From Anaerolineales bacterium (lineage in GTDB: Bacteria; Chloroflexota; Anaerolineae; Anaerolineales; Villigracilaceae): a DNA stretch of 41,396 bases. Below, one piece after another: positions 41,375-41,396 of this stretch. The stretch's first letter is position 1. Every line of letters starts with the position of its first letter. The notes below the pieces were generated by a model, which saw only the letters and a list, made by a program, of their open reading frames with translations, was not told the origin of the DNA and ran no database searches. The stretch spans positions 1-41,396 of the forward strand of contig CAKKRM010000171.1 in NCBI GenBank assembly GCA_919902735.1. The letters run 5' to 3'. A program made the position numbers and the translations under genes.

Positions 41375-41396
41375 GGAAGCCCTCGACCATTAGTAC
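41375..41396 (-). rRNA. rrl: 23S ribosomal RNA, 3' end only
   Basis: On the minus strand the window opens with GTACTAATGGTCGAGGGCTT, the conserved 3' end of 23S rRNA (GGUACUAAU followed by the closing helix). Only about 22 nt lie in the window. The 23S-5S spacer is about 83 nt, with a short AATTTTGTGAAATT-like inverted segment near 41295-41310. Confidence 0.85.

Overview
The window looks like chromosomal DNA from an anaerobic member of the Chloroflexota, most likely class Anaerolineae. This is inferred from the gene mix: a NifJ-type pyruvate:ferredoxin oxidoreductase followed by a dihydroorotate-dehydrogenase-like gene, a corrinoid methyl-transfer cluster with a RamA-like activator, a T-box-controlled trpE, an IF-1/S21 pair, large GAF/histidine-kinase proteins, and many short palindromic repeats. 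No taxonomic search was possible. The left end cuts trpE and the right end cuts a 23S rRNA gene.

Layout. 1-1191 (minus): 5' part of trpE, its tryptophan T-box leader, terminator and promoter. 1202-4022 (minus): an accessory block, AT-rich by eye in its R-M part, with an HNH nuclease/DNA methyltransferase pair and a PIN-toxin/RHH-antitoxin module lying between two 44-bp direct repeats. 4335-6666 (plus): a MarR regulator and two tandem haloalkane-dehalogenase-like hydrolases. 6760-9750: a small Cys-rich protein, an acyltransferase 3 (minus) and a BaiN/YhiN-type flavoprotein. 10029-14539 (plus): a one-carbon/corrinoid cluster made of a PF13769-like small protein, a [2Fe-2S] ASKHA corrinoid activator, a homocysteine S-methyltransferase domain protein and an MtaA/UroD-like methyltransferase. 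14575-15966: a LysM lipoprotein and a NUDIX hydrolase. 16319-20953: nifJ and a frameshifted DHOD-like gene. 21027-21693 (minus): infA and rpsU. 21965-22525: an HD-domain-like protein.

The most unusual part is 22768-40928, two convergent operons whose 3' ends overlap by 9 bp. The plus operon encodes an SPFH/coiled-coil protein, an unrecognised protein faintly like VirB4/HerA N-terminal regions, an S1-S1-REC-GAF-histidine kinase, a REC-multiGAF-histidine kinase, a REC-aminoglycoside-phosphotransferase-fold kinase and a P-loop ATPase. The minus operon encodes a frameshifted GNAT, a P-loop-CHAT protease, a STAND-TPR ATPase and a radical SAM/SPASM enzyme. Phosphorelay proteins without any DNA-binding output, STAND ATPases, a CHAT protease with an intact His/Cys pair and a peptide-modifying radical SAM enzyme together suggest an uncharacterised NTP-dependent conflict or stress-signalling system. 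It lies just downstream of an rRNA operon (5S and 23S 3' end at 41173-41396).

Two further patterns stand out. Palindromic repeat elements occur between genes and, apparently, in frame inside several genes (BaiN-like, ASKHA activator, possibly mtaA, nifJ). Three promoters place the -10 hexamer exactly 8 nt before the start codon, which suggests leaderless transcripts. Two genes carry single-A losses in homopolymers, which could be sequencing errors.
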